This document shows positions 1-11,791 of a stretch of 64,000 bases of DNA, piece after piece (within the stretch, counting starts at the first letter, position 1; each line of letters starts with the position of its first letter). The position numbers were made by a program, and so were the translations under genes. The stretch spans positions 26,579,253 through 26,643,252 of the forward strand of contig CM075939.1 in assembly GCA_038030265.1 (NCBI GenBank), written 5' to 3'. A model generated the notes under the pieces. The model was not told the origin of the DNA. It worked only from the letters and a program-made list of their open reading frames with translations, and did no database searches. The stretch is from Corythucha ciliata (lineage: Eukaryota > Arthropoda > Insecta > Hemiptera > Tingidae).

Positions 1-729
1 CATCAGGTCTCGTCCTTTTTTGATGATAGGGATAGCGTTCTTTTGTACGGGTGTAGGCTTTGTATAGCCTGATTTGGCGACGTTTTCAAGGAGGAATGTG
101 CGAAGGCCGCATTCCTCAAAGGATGAAATGGCTGGGACGACATTTTCACCGGTAACCTGAAAAATGTTGGTAGTTGTCGAAAAAGTGTTTGAATATGGAA
201 ATTAAGTGTTAGTGGGTTACCTTAACGCTTATGTTGTCATATTTGTCAAAGTTGATACCGGAGGAAATGCCAGAGCCGAAAATGACGTTCTCGTCATTGG
301 ACGGTTCAGGGGGTTCGTATCGTTCTCTAGGTTTTTCGCTCTCCCCATCACCTCCTTCCCCGCCACCACCTTTTCTAAATTCTTTCGAGTCTCCTCCCTG
401 CCAATCACTCGACTCGTCCTCATCATCATTTCTTCGGCCTCCACCTCCACCTCTACCACGGTTACCGCCCCTTCCCCCGCCGCGTCCACCACGGCCACCG
501 CCAAACGATGATCCCCCTCTCGAGTCGTCATCTCCTCCATATCCACCACCGTTGTTTCGGTCGTTGTAGTTTGAGCCACCGCCGCCCCACCCGTCGTCAT
601 TACTTCCACCGCCGTTATTAGAGTCGTAGTCACGGCCGCGACCAGAACCGCGGCCCCTGCCGCGGCTACGACCCCTACCGCCGCCGTAGCTATCGACGCC
701 GTTCTGATCATAACTGTCTTCACCGTATC
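1..729 (-). CDS. vas: Vasa/DDX4 DEAD-box RNA helicase, N-terminal part (two exons, partial)
   Basis: ATP-dependent RNA helicase of germ granules (nuage), needed for germ-line specification and piRNA work in animals. Two exons are visible on the minus strand: 729..221 and 156..1, split by a 64-bp intron with GTAACC donor and TTTTTCAG acceptor. The first exon encodes a long Gly/Arg/Asp/Asn-rich stretch with RGG-like repeats, followed by FGSGISSGINFDKYDNISVK. The second continues VTGENV, then a Q-motif region containing SGYTKPTPVQKNAIPII and ending at GRDLM. The GINFDKY-x(2)-I-x-VKVTG signature separates Vasa from the related Belle/DDX3 and PL10 helicases. The exon starts at 729 after a CTGTCACAG acceptor with two leftover bases, so at least one upstream exon is missing and I did not find it. 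Motif I onward lies beyond the left edge. No zinc knuckles are seen in this part. Confidence 0.9.
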
Positions 730-1814
730 CTGTGACAGAACAAAAGGCGTTGACGTTGAGTGAGGATAACTTGACAGAACAGCGCAACATTCAAATTCAA
801 AATCACATCAAATATAAATGACCCAGAGACCTGACTAAAGTCTCCCCCTAAATATCCTGGTAATTATCGGGATTCAACATCGTAAGAAACGATATCTGGT
901 AGCTGGGGGCCTAAAAAATAACTATGGTTATTCCCACCATAAAACAGGCTAAACTAGTTATATGCGCCCAAATTGGCCAACCGTTTCACGCCTGGAAAAA
1001 GAAACTGACAATTAGTGCTCTGAAGAGCCAACTTTCAATTAATGCCCTAAAAATTACCAAACTGACCATTCGCGCACTTGAAAAAAAATACTCGGACTAT
1101 TCTGGTATGGCCAAAAATAGATACCGGCCATAACAACGTTTTTAAGGGAGTTACCCCTTGCCCTACGTGAGGACGGGTTTTAAGAATTTAGCGTTTGTAG
1201 AGGGTGCGCGATTTTAATTTAGGAAACTTTTGTTTATTTTTATCATCATATTTTTTTTTTTTTTTTTTTTGGTAGGCATCGGCATCGGTGTTCATTAGCC
1301 TTATGTTTCCTCATTTATTTCTAATTCTGTATTTTATCATCATTATTATTACATTATTATCATTAGTCCAATCAAATCGTATAAAAAAACGCTGCGAATT
1401 ATCGAACAATGCCTTATTATTTCGACTGTGGGTTTATTATTCATGGATGTAGTCAAATCCGGCTTGAAATTACATGAAAATCGACACCCCACACCCCTAT
1501 GACCCCAAATCCTTTGAAAATCCCCATTTTGGACCCGCTTTTGGCCCATAAAACCCAAGGAGGTTATTTGATCAAACTGATCAGATGTTAGGACCAACTA
1601 GACCCCAAATGGAGTCTATGTGCGAAAGAACGAGTTTTTTCGAGCAATCCTAGGGCAAGAGGCCCGGACGGCGGACGGACATTTTTCTTTTTTTTGCAGA
1701 TTTGGATTCTACGCACTTTGAAACGTAAAACTACAAATTTTGAGGGGGGGTCAAAAATTTTTTTTTCCGATACGATTACAAAGACTTATTGAGAAATAAT
1801 AAGCCAAAAATACC
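730..1814. other. Intergenic, upstream of the visible Vasa exons
   Basis: No coding exon found. Bases 920-1135 hold reverse-orientation units of a degenerate ~33-bp minisatellite (fragments such as AAACTGACAATTAGTGC and CTGACCATTCGCGCAC) also found at 9560-10330. A T tract lies at about 1250-1271. The rest is unassigned. Confidence 0.5.
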
Positions 1815-4472
1815 ATACGTGGACAAAAATCTCGTCTTTGATTTTTTCACTTTATTTTATGTTTTTTGGGGTGAGGAACACGAATCTGAAGAGATCCAAC
1901 ACAATTCCCTTGTGCGTTTTGAGAAAATCGCGAAAAACTGATAATTTTTGGCACTTTTTTTAGTTTTTCGCTTGCAACTACTCAATGACGCTTTCTACGG
2001 AAAATTCTACCCTGTTCTTTTTTGAAGAGCATCAAGTTCTGCGTCGAATCACTTTTTCTTTTGTCACAATTGACCCAGCCGTTTCGCCGGTATTGATGTT
2101 TTTAAAATGGTCATTTTTAGTTGCTTTTGGCAAAAGTGTGTGAAAAAATCAAAGTAGTTCAACTCTCAGTTGAGTGATGTAATCTCTGACGCTACCTATA
2201 AGACTAGTGATATGGTGAGTTTTAACATTAGTGGACAAAGTTAGTGGGCATAGCCACTTTTCTTTAAAACAAAACCTATTTTACTATTTTCATCGCCCTG
2301 AATAGAATATTTTCCGGGTCTTGACAAATTTGGCAAATATGGTTTCTGACTGTAAACTTTACCAGCTTTCACTGAAAAATAGTGCAATTTTCATCGAAGG
2401 CTTCGTTCGATAGTTACAGGCAAAAACGTTCGGCTGAAGAAAGGAGTTATGTAATGGGAAATTACTCATTTTGCGAATTTCCCACTGCGTTTTATTGCAA
2501 CTTATCGGGTCTTTGTAAAAACGCCATAGATGACTCCTAATAGGAAATTTAACGAGCTTTCAGATGAGTTTCTTCAAAGTTTAATCGGATGGATAGTTGT
2601 GGAATCTGAAGAGATCCAACAAAATTTCCTTGTGCGTTTTGAGAAAAACTGATAATTATAACTCGCGAAAAACTGATAATTTTTGGCACCTTTTTCAGTT
2701 TTTCGCTTGTAACTCCTCAATGACGCATTCTACGGAAAATTTTACCCTGTTCTTTTTTGAAGAGCACCAAGTTCTGCGTCGAATCATTTTTTTGCTTTTG
2801 TCACAATTGACCCAGCCGTTTCAACGGTATTCATTTTTTTTAATGGTCATTTTTAGCCGCTTTTGGCAAAATGTGCACAAAAATGAAAATAGTTCAACTC
2901 TCAGTTGAGTGATGTAATCTATAACGCTACCCATAATACTGGTGACATGCTGAGTTTCGACATTTGTGGACAAATTTGGTGGGTGTATCCACTTTTTTTA
3001 AACAAAACCTATTTTCATTGCTCTATACAGAATATTGAGCGCGAACTCATTTGTATAGGCGACAGCCTCAAAAACCAATAAATAACCGCTAACTCCTCAA
3101 TGACGCATTCTACGGAAAATTTTACCCTGTTCTTTTTTGAAGAGCACCAAGTTCTGCGTCGAATCATTTTTTTGCTTTTGTCACAATTGACCCAGCCGTT
3201 TCACGGTATTCATTTTTTTTAATGGTCATTTTTAGCCGCTTTTGGCAAAATGTGCACAAAAATAAAAATAGTTCAACTCTCAGTTGAGTGATGTAATCTA
3301 TAACGCTACCCATAATACTGGTGACATGCTGAGTTTCGACATTTGTGGACAAATTTGGTGGGTGTATCCACTTTTTTTAAACAAAACCTATTTTCATTGC
3401 TCTATACAGAATATTGAGCGCGAACTCATTTGTATAGGCGACAGCCTCAAAACAAATAAACCATCTATTCTATTCTACAGAATATTTCCCTGGCCTTTAA
3501 AAATCTGGCAAATATGGTTTCTGACTGTAGATTTCACCAGCTTTTACTGAAAAATAGTGCAATTTTCATCAAAGGCTTTGTTCGAAAGTTATAGGCCAAA
3601 ACGTTTGACTGAAGAAAGGAGTTATTGGAAAAGTACCTACTCATTTTGCAGATTTCCCACTGCATTTTATTGCCACTTATCGGGTCTTGATAAAAACGCC
3701 GTACATGGCTTCTTATGGGAAATTTAACGAGCTTTCACATGAGTTCCTTTAAATTTTAATCGGATGGATAGTTTTTGAGTTATAGGCCGAAATGTGACAA
3801 AAAACGTTTTTTTGGCAGTAAATTTCAAATTGTTTGACGTTATGGCCCAGTCTTATATTAATCTTCAAATGAAATTTCATATAATAGGTCTGATAGAAAA
3901 TTCGATCAGCTTTCAGATCGTTTTTCATAGAAAAAAATTGGACTGCTAGTTCTCGAGCTACTGGCAAAAATGTGCAGAAAAACGTGGTTTTTGGGCCGCC
4001 TTTTTTCGCGGTTTTTGGCGCTTACTGATACCACTGATTTTTCCTGTAGGTTTCAAGGCTTTTCACTTATGTAAAATTCAATTCTGAAAACTTTGATTTC
4101 TGGACATTTTTCGATTGGAACAGCCGTTTTTAAGTTGCAGCTGCCTTAGTAATTTTTATTAATTTTACCAAAAGTGGCTAAAAATGACCATTTCACAAAA
4201 TTAATACCGGTGAAACGGCAGGGTCAATTGTGACAAAAGAAAGAACGATTCGACGCAGAATTCAATGCTTTTCAAAAAGTGAGAGGTTATCATTTTCCGT
4301 AGAATGCGTCATGAAGGAGGTATAAGCAAAAAACTGAAAAATGAGCAGTTTTTCGCGATTTTCTCAAAATGCACAGGGAAATTTTGTTGGATCATTTCAG
4401 ATTCGTGCTCCTCACCCCAAAAAACATAAAATAAAGTGAAAAATCGAAGACGAGACTTTTGTCCTCGTGGAA
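1815..4472. mobile_element. Foldback element with long inverted arms, ~2.65 kb
   Basis: The left arm (about 1815-2130) and the right arm (about 4160-4472) are inverted copies of each other. Both carry, in opposite senses, GACAAAA-x-TCTCGTCTT, CACTTTATTTTATGTTTTTT, GGGGTGAGGA and the CTACGGAAAA block. No transposase is readable inside. The middle contains a near-identical direct duplication (2711-3073 and 3091-3450) and a more diverged related block at about 1972-2310. Superfamily not assignable; a long-TIR DNA transposon derivative is the simplest reading. Confidence 0.7.
2711..3450. repeat. Direct duplication, two ~360-bp copies with a 380-bp period
   Basis: Copy 1 starts at 2711 and copy 2 at 3091, both with AACTCCTCAATGACGCATTC. 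They run together through the TTTGTATAGGCGACAGCCTC block near 3051-3070 and 3432-3450 with very few differences, so the duplication is recent compared with the rest of the element. Confidence 0.85.
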
Positions 4473-4499
4473 CTACCGTTTGACTGGACTATATTTAGT

Positions 4500-5880
4500 T
4501 CTTTAATATTATTAGTACTATTTAAATAGAGAGTAAAGAGTTATAATTATATCACAGTCATCATTACAATTACATCACAGTTTCATTGCTAAATCCGATG
4601 GTATAGGTACATTTATTTTCCTATGGAAATCAAGGACCTTGGAGAGCAACGCTCCCGTGTTCAAGAGAGTTGAGAGGCACGCATAATTTGGTAGTCCACT
4701 TGATTGCCGTTGAGAGTTGTACCGGGGACAGCCAATCAGAATGTGCTCAATCGTGATAGGCACATTACAGGGTTCACACGCGCGAGCGTCCTGACGCGTT
4801 ACGTAAAGGCTATTCGTGTATCGTGAGTGCCCTGTTGTGAGGCGAAGAATCACTATCGCATCTTTCCTGAACGGGCGGAGTGTACAGGGCTGGACTTAGT
4901 ATGATTGCTCGAAGTTGTGTGAGGCTGTTTTCCCATTCACATTTCCACTGCCTCCAGATCATACGACGAATACGAGCTTTCTTATCATCGACTCTCATAG
5001 GTACGAGCACATTACACGGTAACGATCTAGCCGCAACCTTGGCAAGTTCATAAACGCGCGTATTTCCCGGTATACCCACAGGGCATGATATCCAAAGGAA
5101 AACTACGGTTTTACCAGCTGTATGTAATCGACAAATAACCTTATGAATATTTACTATTACAGGATCATCCGTGAATTTATTATTTATTGACATTAGACTA
5201 CTGCATGAATCCGTTAAGAGCAGAGAATATAGAAAAATCTGAAGGGAGTGGACAGGCAAATGTAGTGCCTGGAGCGGCATAGTACGCACACCCAACTCCA
5301 AAATTAGTTTTGGAGCCATCGGTATATATTTTACCGTGCAATCGGAGTACTTGTGACGGGAGCTGTTTTTTCGAATATTTTAGCAACGAGAAACCAACCA
5401 CTAACCTCGGATACAACCAAGGGAATTTTGTTATTTTCTTGAGCTGAATTGTTGGATAGAGCCTAGTCCGTGTTTCGTTAATGATTTCCTGGAGTCTAAC
5501 CGGTAATGGTAGAGAACGACTCGGAAGACTCGAATACTCCGAAAAATTATTCGGATTGAGTAGTTTGGCGTGGAAAAAATGGTTCGGTTTAGACTGAAGG
5601 GTAGCGGCATAATTTAATATTACCTGTTTGATTCGATACTTGAGTGGCAAGGAATTTTATAGCACGTAGAGATCGTCAAAGTAGTTCTAAATGCTCCAAG
5701 CGCAATTCGAAAACCAGCTTGATATACCCATGCGCTCTAGGGGCAAGAACCAACTTTTCCGTACTGAGTTGTATGCTTGAATTCCATACTCTATCTTCGA
5801 CCTAACTAGGCAGATGATAATTTTGACCAAAATAGAAGAGTCTGACCCCCATTTATGACTTGACAGCATTTTCAGCAAGT
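4500..5880 (-). pseudogene. Decayed non-LTR retrotransposon (RT C-terminus, RNase H, CCHC-like tail)
   Basis: Several overlapping minus-strand frames carry pieces of one LINE ORF2 in order. At 5878-5687 is the region after the RT palm, with LVRSKIEYGIQAYNSVRK. At about 5650-4810 is an RNase H domain, with KIYTDGSKTNFGVGCAYY and a degenerate W-x(5)-GIPGN segment. At 4853-4575 is a C-terminal Cys/His segment (CEPC-x(9)-H-x(4)-CPRY). Frames change at least three times, so it is dead. RNase H plus this tail is typical of I/Jockey-group LINEs. The 3' side, near 4500-4570, has short TAATTATATCACAG-like repeats rather than a long poly(A). Confidence 0.8.
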
Positions 5881-6860
5881 TTAGCGTTTTTGAGCACTGT
5901 ACAGCTACCTGCTGAATGTGCTCTTTCCAACGAAGCGATTATTATTATTATTATAATTATAATTAATTTGTTTATGATTTGATTAGTACAATATGCCTGC
6001 ATCCATATGCAGGTCCTATTCGAAAATATAATAAGTAAAATTTGGGATAAACAGATAACAATAGCCTCTTTTTTCACTTTATCTGTTGTACGTGTGAAAT
6101 GAGAAACTCTTTACTTATTTTTATTTCATTTTCTACTTCTTTAGTGGTACTTTGTAACACTTCGGAATCACAAGCGCAAATGACGGCATTCTCAAAAATT
6201 AAACCAAGGAGTCACAAGCCAGGGAATACAACAAAACCCGATTAAAAATTAGATATATAGGGACAAGAAGCTTACTTTTTTCGCGTATATGATCATTTGA
6301 ATGGTTTATAAATAACTAGGAATCTCCGATCGCGGGGATAGGATGTTCGCGGGAAACCGCAACCAGGTGACATATTGGAAACCGCGAGCGGCATACCACC
6401 TAGTATGTCATAAGCAATAAGGCGTCCTTCTACCCTCATTCTTGAATACCCAGCAGTGTTGCCTTTAGGTACTTTTGAACAGGTAAACCCAAAATTGGCT
6501 ATTTCAGCTGATGGCGGATACCCTTTTGGGCTACTTGAAAACGTCTGGCACTATAAAACCACCATCGCCATCCGATTTCGAATGAACTACTAGTAGTGAG
6601 GGGTGGGGCGCACCCCCCCCCCCCAGGACCATAAAACACATTCGGTGGTCTTTTAACAACGTCTTGAACTTCAGGTGGAAAATCCACTTCAGTTTCCAAT
6701 AAAAAAGCCCAGGGGTTAAGGCGGGGATTCAGACGGGTTTCCTCGAACCCTCACCCAAAACTTTTCCCCTACATTTTGGCTCCATTTCTGTTCGGTTCTG
6801 TGATGAGTGCCAAATGCGCGAAATATGAACTTCGAAAGACCCCAACCAGCGGATTCAAAA
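5881..6860. other. Unassigned non-coding stretch
   Basis: Contains an ATT microsatellite at 5939-5965 and a C tract at 6614-6624. I see no exon, RNA gene or complete transposon. The first ~190 bp may be more 5' sequence of the adjoining LINE remnant. Confidence 0.4.
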
Positions 6861-6979
6861 TCATTCAAAAAATGCACTACTGGTCTCGCCCTGATGGTCG
6901 CACACATGGGTTGTGATTCTTTTTTTTCACGTTTCAGAACCCCTAGAACACGAATCCGAGGTCGGTTCGATTTGCTATA

Positions 6980-7307
6980 CAGGGTGTTTTCGTAATTCCT
7001 AACATTTTACTACTCGGGCTTATTTTTCGTCCCCTGAATCCTACATTTGAAATCTTATTTTGCATTGGGAAGATGGTAAATTTAACGCTCTTTCCAACGG
7101 TGTATTCAGATTTGATTTTCGGCCAGAAATAAGGGAGTTACAGTCGTTCTAGTAACGCAATGTCTATAACACGAAAAAAACCTTTAAAAGCGAAAAACGT
7201 CGGACTTCGTGCGGGGTAAATTTGTTTTTTGCAGAGGACAACGTTTGCCGCAAATGAGTTGCAGAATCGAACCCTGGCCGGTGGTTCGACCTTAATGTTA
7301 ACACCCT
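6980..7307. mobile_element. Small insertion inside repeat copy 1
   Basis: Copy 2 reads straight from TTTGCTATA into TATATATGGCCCCTC. Copy 1 has about 330 bp more, starting CAGGGTGTTTTCGTAATTCC and ending TTAACACCCTATATA. Short imperfect inverted ends (AGGGTGTT / AACACCCT) in a TA-rich target suggest a small non-autonomous element. Confidence 0.55.
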
Positions 7308-7885
7308 ATATATACATATATAGCCCCTCACTTGTTAGCACGATCACGGTCGCAATTTTTGACTTAGGGAAACTAAATTTGGCCTAAAAATCAATAGCGT
7401 GAATATCTCGGACGAGTTCGTGATCCAGATGAATCGGTCCACGGGAACGGTGTGAAAGAGGGGTTTGAATTAGTTGAAAATTCGCTACCGCGGCTGTTGC
7501 TGCAATTGCCCCCAAAATTGACTCGAGTAATGAAAAATGAACGCGCTTTCGTATGAGACCCTAGTGAACCAAATCCCTTGATATGGCAGGGGAGTTCTCG
7601 GCGGAGGGGAGCTATTAAATTAACGCTATGCCTTACTGGACAACCCAATTACCAAAACATTTCATTGACATTGTATTTTGAGCCGGCTCTTTTATTTGAT
7701 TTGCCTACAGCCTAATAAATCTTGGGTAAAAAATCCTGAGATGGGCCAAAAAGGGAGGAACAAAAAAAAATTTATTTTTTTCTTTTTTCGGATTCGAACC
7801 CAGGCACTCCGCATTCAGCTATGGTGAAATTGTGACATACCATTTACCCTAATGTAACTGCTCTGAAAATTAACGTAATCTGAAA

Positions 7886-8274
7886 AAAGTTTTGTTCCGA
7901 CAGCGGCCTGTCGGGAAAAGTGCATTTCATTCATGCGACAATCGAGTCAAACTTCATAAGTTAGAACGATATCAATCAATTATGAATGAAATTTAGGCCG
8001 GGATAAAGATTTTAATTGCAAATAACTCCTCTTAACAAGAGTCCGCCTTCCCATATCGTATAGGCAACCAAACCGACTCTGTTTCATTTTTCATTTTCAT
8101 CATTTTGTTTTCCCTCAGTTGGTGCCAAAAAAGGGGCCTGCGGTAAAAGATACCACAGCGTAAATGTCATTCATAATTGATTGATATCGTTTTAACTTAT
8201 GAGGTTTGACTTGATTGTCGCATGAATGAAATGCACTTTTCCCGACAGGCTGCTGTCGGAACAAAACTTTGATT
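7886..8274. mobile_element. TTCCGACAGC foldback element, copy 1
   Basis: Inverted arms: AAGTTTTGTTCCGACAGC at the left and its complement at about 8255-8272. The arms continue through AAAAGTGCATTTCATTCATG and ATAGTTGAT-like sequence toward a centre near 8080. The second copy is at about 12493-12893. No ORF, so MITE-like. Confidence 0.7.
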
Positions 8275-8479
8275 AGTCAATAGGTATCCCGTAAAAATAG
8301 ACTTGTGAACATTGAGTTCCCTGAATGGCCATGACTTATGCCATGGGCGTAGTAACGGCGGTACCTGACCTATTCTTCTCAACCCCCCCCCCAGTACTTA
8401 ACCCAAATTTCATCCCCGAAATAACCCTAAAGCACATTCAAATTCAGAAGTGTTTTTGGGTAATTTTAGGGGCGAAATT

Positions 8480-8770
8480 TGAAAAAACAAGAATTAAGGT
8501 CGCTAGGGGCGAAGTTTAGGCGAGAAATGACTGGGAAAAGGTCGAGGAAACCCGCCAAAATTAAGAAAAAACGCTCATTCGCTGTTAAAATAGAGAAAAA
8601 GGGCCCTTTCGCAGCGATAATTTGGAAAGCGCCCCAATTCCTCGTATCGTGACGCAAATTACAAATAGAAAATAAGAAAAGCCGCTAATTCACGGTTAAT
8701 TTAGACCTTTTCAAGCAAAAATTTGGTAAAAGGGCTAGATTGCGGCTAAAATTAAGAAATAACGAAGAGG
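8480..8770. repeat. Degenerate ~30-bp minisatellite (family B), short block
   Basis: Imperfect units of the type CGCTAATTCGCGGCTAAAAT followed by TGAGAAAAA recur every ~28-35 bp. Longer blocks lie at 19925-21040, 41090-42740 (reverse) and 63480-63780. Confidence 0.6.
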
Positions 8771-9540
8771 AACTTCCCCCCCCCCCCGGAAAACCTCAAA
8801 ATTTCACATTTTTAGAGGCAACACTAATGCAGGGTTGCCACAGAATGGATCACACGGAATTCCCTGACTTTTCTCGGTTTTCCCTGACCAAATTCAGGTA
8901 ACATTGGGAGAACAATGTCTACGAAATTAAACACTTATAATTGGTGGCGATTGGTACTTATAATTCTGTATGACAGTTACAGTTTATAAGTGAATTGAGA
9001 ACACAACGCAAGAACCGGAAGAATACTGTTCCTGGGGGGGATGTGTGCGGATCTAGGGAGGGGCTCGAGGCCCCTCCTTTGGGGCCGCGCTCGGATGCGG
9101 GTTCGAGTCCCAGGTTGGTTTCGGGAGTAGCGAGGAAATCGTTAAGCCCCCCCAATACGTAACTTCACACCATAAACTGGCTGTTCAGCTGCGTGACTGG
9201 GATCATTCGCAAACTCCCTTACCACCAGGAGAAACCGAAAATAGCTTATGAGCTGTAAAACTGTAGATTGAGCATGAAAATTGGATTTTCCATTTCGAAA
9301 ACTTACTAACTCCCCCCCCCCCTCTCACACACACATACAACGAAACTTGAAACGTGGCCCTAAATCCGATTCATCAGCCCGAGATCTGAACTGATTTCTG
9401 AGATTTCAATCTCAGAAAGACTCAGCTGACGTGCTTGCAGCTGCACGTAGTAATTTTTAGAGCGCCCAGAGATTATTTTTAGAGTGCTAATTTATAGCGC
9501 GAGCCTAGCACGGCGAATTATTGCAGGAACTATAGGGGGA
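8771..9540. other. Unassigned, with a tRNA-like B-box
   Basis: C tracts lie at 8777-8788 and 9314-9322. A GGTTCGAGTCCC B-box-like sequence near 9103 lies in GC-rich DNA and may be part of a tRNA-derived SINE; no cloverleaf could be drawn. Confidence 0.35.
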
Positions 9541-9559
9541 GGCGGCGAGGGCTCTGTTC

Positions 9560-10330
9560 GGTGGCGGAAGGGATGACCAGTGATCGAATCGTCAGTTTAG
9601 CCTTTATCATGGCGCGAATGGACAGTTTGGCAATATTTACAGCGCGAATGGTCAACTTTGCCATTTTCAGGGGAGGAATCGTCCGTATATTTAGCGTGCG
9701 AATCGTCAATGTAGCCGTCGTTTGGGCGCGAACAGTCAATTTTGCCATTTTTTGCAAATGGATGGTCGATTTAGCCATTTAAAGTGCAGGAATAATCTGT
9801 TCAGGCGACCTATTAAGTAAAATTTAGCGCCGGCGCTATCCACCCGTCCTCTCCGAATTGGAACACTAACATGTTTTTACACAAGAGGGGGGGGGGGAGC
9901 GCCGGCGCCAGGTTTTACTAAATAGGCCCGCTGGTATTTTAAAGGGTACGAACGAACCATAAGTTTAGCCAATTTTAGGTTGCGTAGAGTCAGTTTGGCA
10001 ATTTTTTGTGCGAGAATTGCCTGTTGTTTTTATAGCGCGCAAATAGTCAGTCAAAGTAATATAGCGTGAATCATTGTTCATTTTTGGCGCCCGAATGGTC
10101 GATTTAGCCATTTTCATGGCGGGGATTATGATCTGTTCAACGATTTTCACTTTTCAGGGCTGCAAGAATCGTCAGCTTAGCCATTTTTAGGGCAAGCGAT
10201 GTCATTTCTAAAGTCAGTTTGCACGTCAGTTTTGCAATTTCGGGGAGCAATTATAATCAGCTTACAATTAGCCCTTTTTATGGTTGGAATAACTAGTTTA
10301 GCCATTTTTAGACCGGTCGTCCACTGGAAG
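9560..10330. repeat. Degenerate ~33-bp minisatellite (family A)
   Basis: Units like GCGCGAATGGTCAATTTTGC followed by CATTTT recur at 9600-9780 and 9960-10320. An intervening segment (9790-9960) contains two inverted GCGCCGGCGC motifs. A reverse block is at 920-1135. Long stop-poor readings on both strands here are by-products of the repeat. Confidence 0.65.
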
Positions 10331-10431
10331 CGTTTTCGAGCGGCGCTACAACGAGCGTACATACAAAAAGACATAAATTGAATTCACTGCTGCTAAGCCT
10401 GCAGTGGACGATGTCACATTCAATTTGAGGC

Positions 10432-10803
10432 TTCAACGGGAGTTGCACGGGTGATTCCTCGACTCGGCATACATTTTCTGGCCTTATTTCTGCACTAATC
10501 CTAGTTTTTAAGGTCTCGTTTTAATCTTCAGGAAATTCCGCATATGCAGTAGTGTCCCTTTTTTCAAATTTCATCCCAGAAGTCATTTTAAATTCGCTCT
10601 GAACTTTTACCTTGTAATTTCACGGTTTTTATCGACTTATTTGAAAAAAGGAAAACTACTGCATATGCGGAGTTTCCTGAAGATTGAAACTAGTCCTTAG
10701 AAACCAGGATTGGTGCAGAAATGAAGCCAGAAAATGTATGCCGAGTATTGGCCAAGGGTGATTGGAGGGGGGTCGAGGAATCATCACTGCAGTTCCCCCT
10801 TAG
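10432..10803. mobile_element. ~400-bp foldback MITE, diverged copy
   Basis: Inverted arms share CGGGAGTTGCA, CCTCGAC, GCATACATTTTCTGGC and the AGGAAATTCCGCATATGC block with the complement at 10660-10803. Same design as the copies at 15606, 19307 and 62392, but clearly diverged in sequence. Confidence 0.65.
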
Positions 10804-10890
10804 GCCCCGCGCACACTAGGGGAAAAAAGACGCCGACGCGCGCGTCCCCTAGTGTGTAGTTTTTTCCCCTAGTGTGTGCCGGGCCTTTAG
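10802..10890. mobile_element. ~90-bp palindromic element
   Basis: TTAGGCCCCGCGCACACTAG, followed by GGGAAAAAA, is mirrored by TTTTTTCCCCTAGTGTGTGC and CGGGCCTTTA. The two arms can form a near-perfect hairpin around a CGCGCG core. It abuts the foldback MITE on its left. Confidence 0.55.
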
Positions 10891-10949
10891 GGTGTAAACG
10901 CGCTTTTAGGCAGAATAGTTGTCAGCTGTCAAGAGTAGAGCAAACCCAA

Positions 10950-11539
10950 GGAGGTAGGAACAAGTGGAGGGAGTGAAACGCATATTTCGTGAAGCCGATC
11001 GCCATTACTATACACCATCTGTTATCAGGGGGCCTGTTCTGCAAAATTTCATAGTGTTCCTAGGAATATCCTTTCCACCCGTCCTACCCGAATTAAATCA
11101 CATGTTGATGGGGAGAACGGGTGGAAAGAGACAGTGATAGTGACAGTCAAAAGTTATAGAACAGGCCCCCAGGCCTCACCCAACAAAAACATTGACAATT
11201 TGATACTTGATCAGTGAAAAAGTGGTAAATTCCCCCCCTCCCGACCACTCTAGGTGAATGATTCCTACCTCCATGAGTGAACCCATGGAGGTAGGAACAA
11301 GTGGAGGGAGAGAAAGTCTTTTTTAATGTAGAAACATGTGAAGCCAGTTTTTCCGCCATTACACACCCACTGTAATATTCACCTAGAAAGGACGGGAGGG
11401 GAAATGTATCACTTTTTCACTGATCAAGTATCTAATTGTCATTGTTTTGTTGGGTGAGGCCTGATAACAGATGGTGTATAGTAATGGCGATCGGCTTCAC
11501 GAAATATGCATTTCACTCCCTCCACTTGTTCCTACCTCC
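10950..11539. mobile_element. ~590-bp foldback element (outer)
   Basis: The left arm, from GAGGTAGGAACAAGTGGAGG through TGTTATCAG, is the complement of the right arm at about 11448-11539. The inner part also has opposing copies of GACAATT-x-TACTTGATCA. It is interrupted by a second, smaller element at 11029-11169. Confidence 0.75.
11029..11169. mobile_element. 141-bp MITE nested in the outer foldback, TSD CAG
   Basis: Starts GGGGCCTGTTCT and ends AGAACAGGCCCC (12-bp perfect inverted ends), flanked by CAG at 11026-11028 and 11170-11172. The uninterrupted right arm of the host element reads GTTATCAGGCCTCACC on its complement, exactly what remains if the insert and one CAG are removed. Confidence 0.8.
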
Positions 11540-11791
11540 ATGAGTAAACCACACGATTTACCAAGACTTGAGCAAATTCTGAATCTGCGCCTGACTGGTA
11601 TATCATATAACTCAAAATATTGAAAACAAAAGAGCCCGTTGAAGGGTGATAATGGGTCGCATTACTTCAATGTTTTCTCTCGTTTAACCACCAAATACTA
11701 GAAAGCTCTAGTATAAAGAATCTGCCCGTTTATTTTTCCCTGAATTTGGTGTCAAAATCGCTAAATGGATAACTTGCCTCTTTTAGTGCAT
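11540..11791. other. Unassigned spacer
   Basis: No gene, tandem repeat or terminal repeat recognised. Confidence 0.4.

Larger units (their letters stand above)
6861..8274. repeat. Dispersed repeat, copy 1 (with an internal insertion)
   Basis: Near-identical in the same orientation to 11792-12893; a short third piece is at about 63030-63110. Shared landmarks are ATGCACTACTGGTCTCGCCC, ACACGAATCCGAGGTCGGTT and AGACCCT. Its right third (about 7886-8274) is itself an inverted repeat: TTCCGACAGC...GAAAAGTGCATTTCATTC against its complement. Compared with copy 2 it has an extra ~330 bp at 6980-7307. No coding capacity. Confidence 0.8.

Noticed and set aside
209..790. A 193-residue minus-strand reading frame as a complete Gly-rich protein
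   Set aside because: It is the Vasa exon 729-221 read through its splice sites at both ends; the stop comes from intron sequence.
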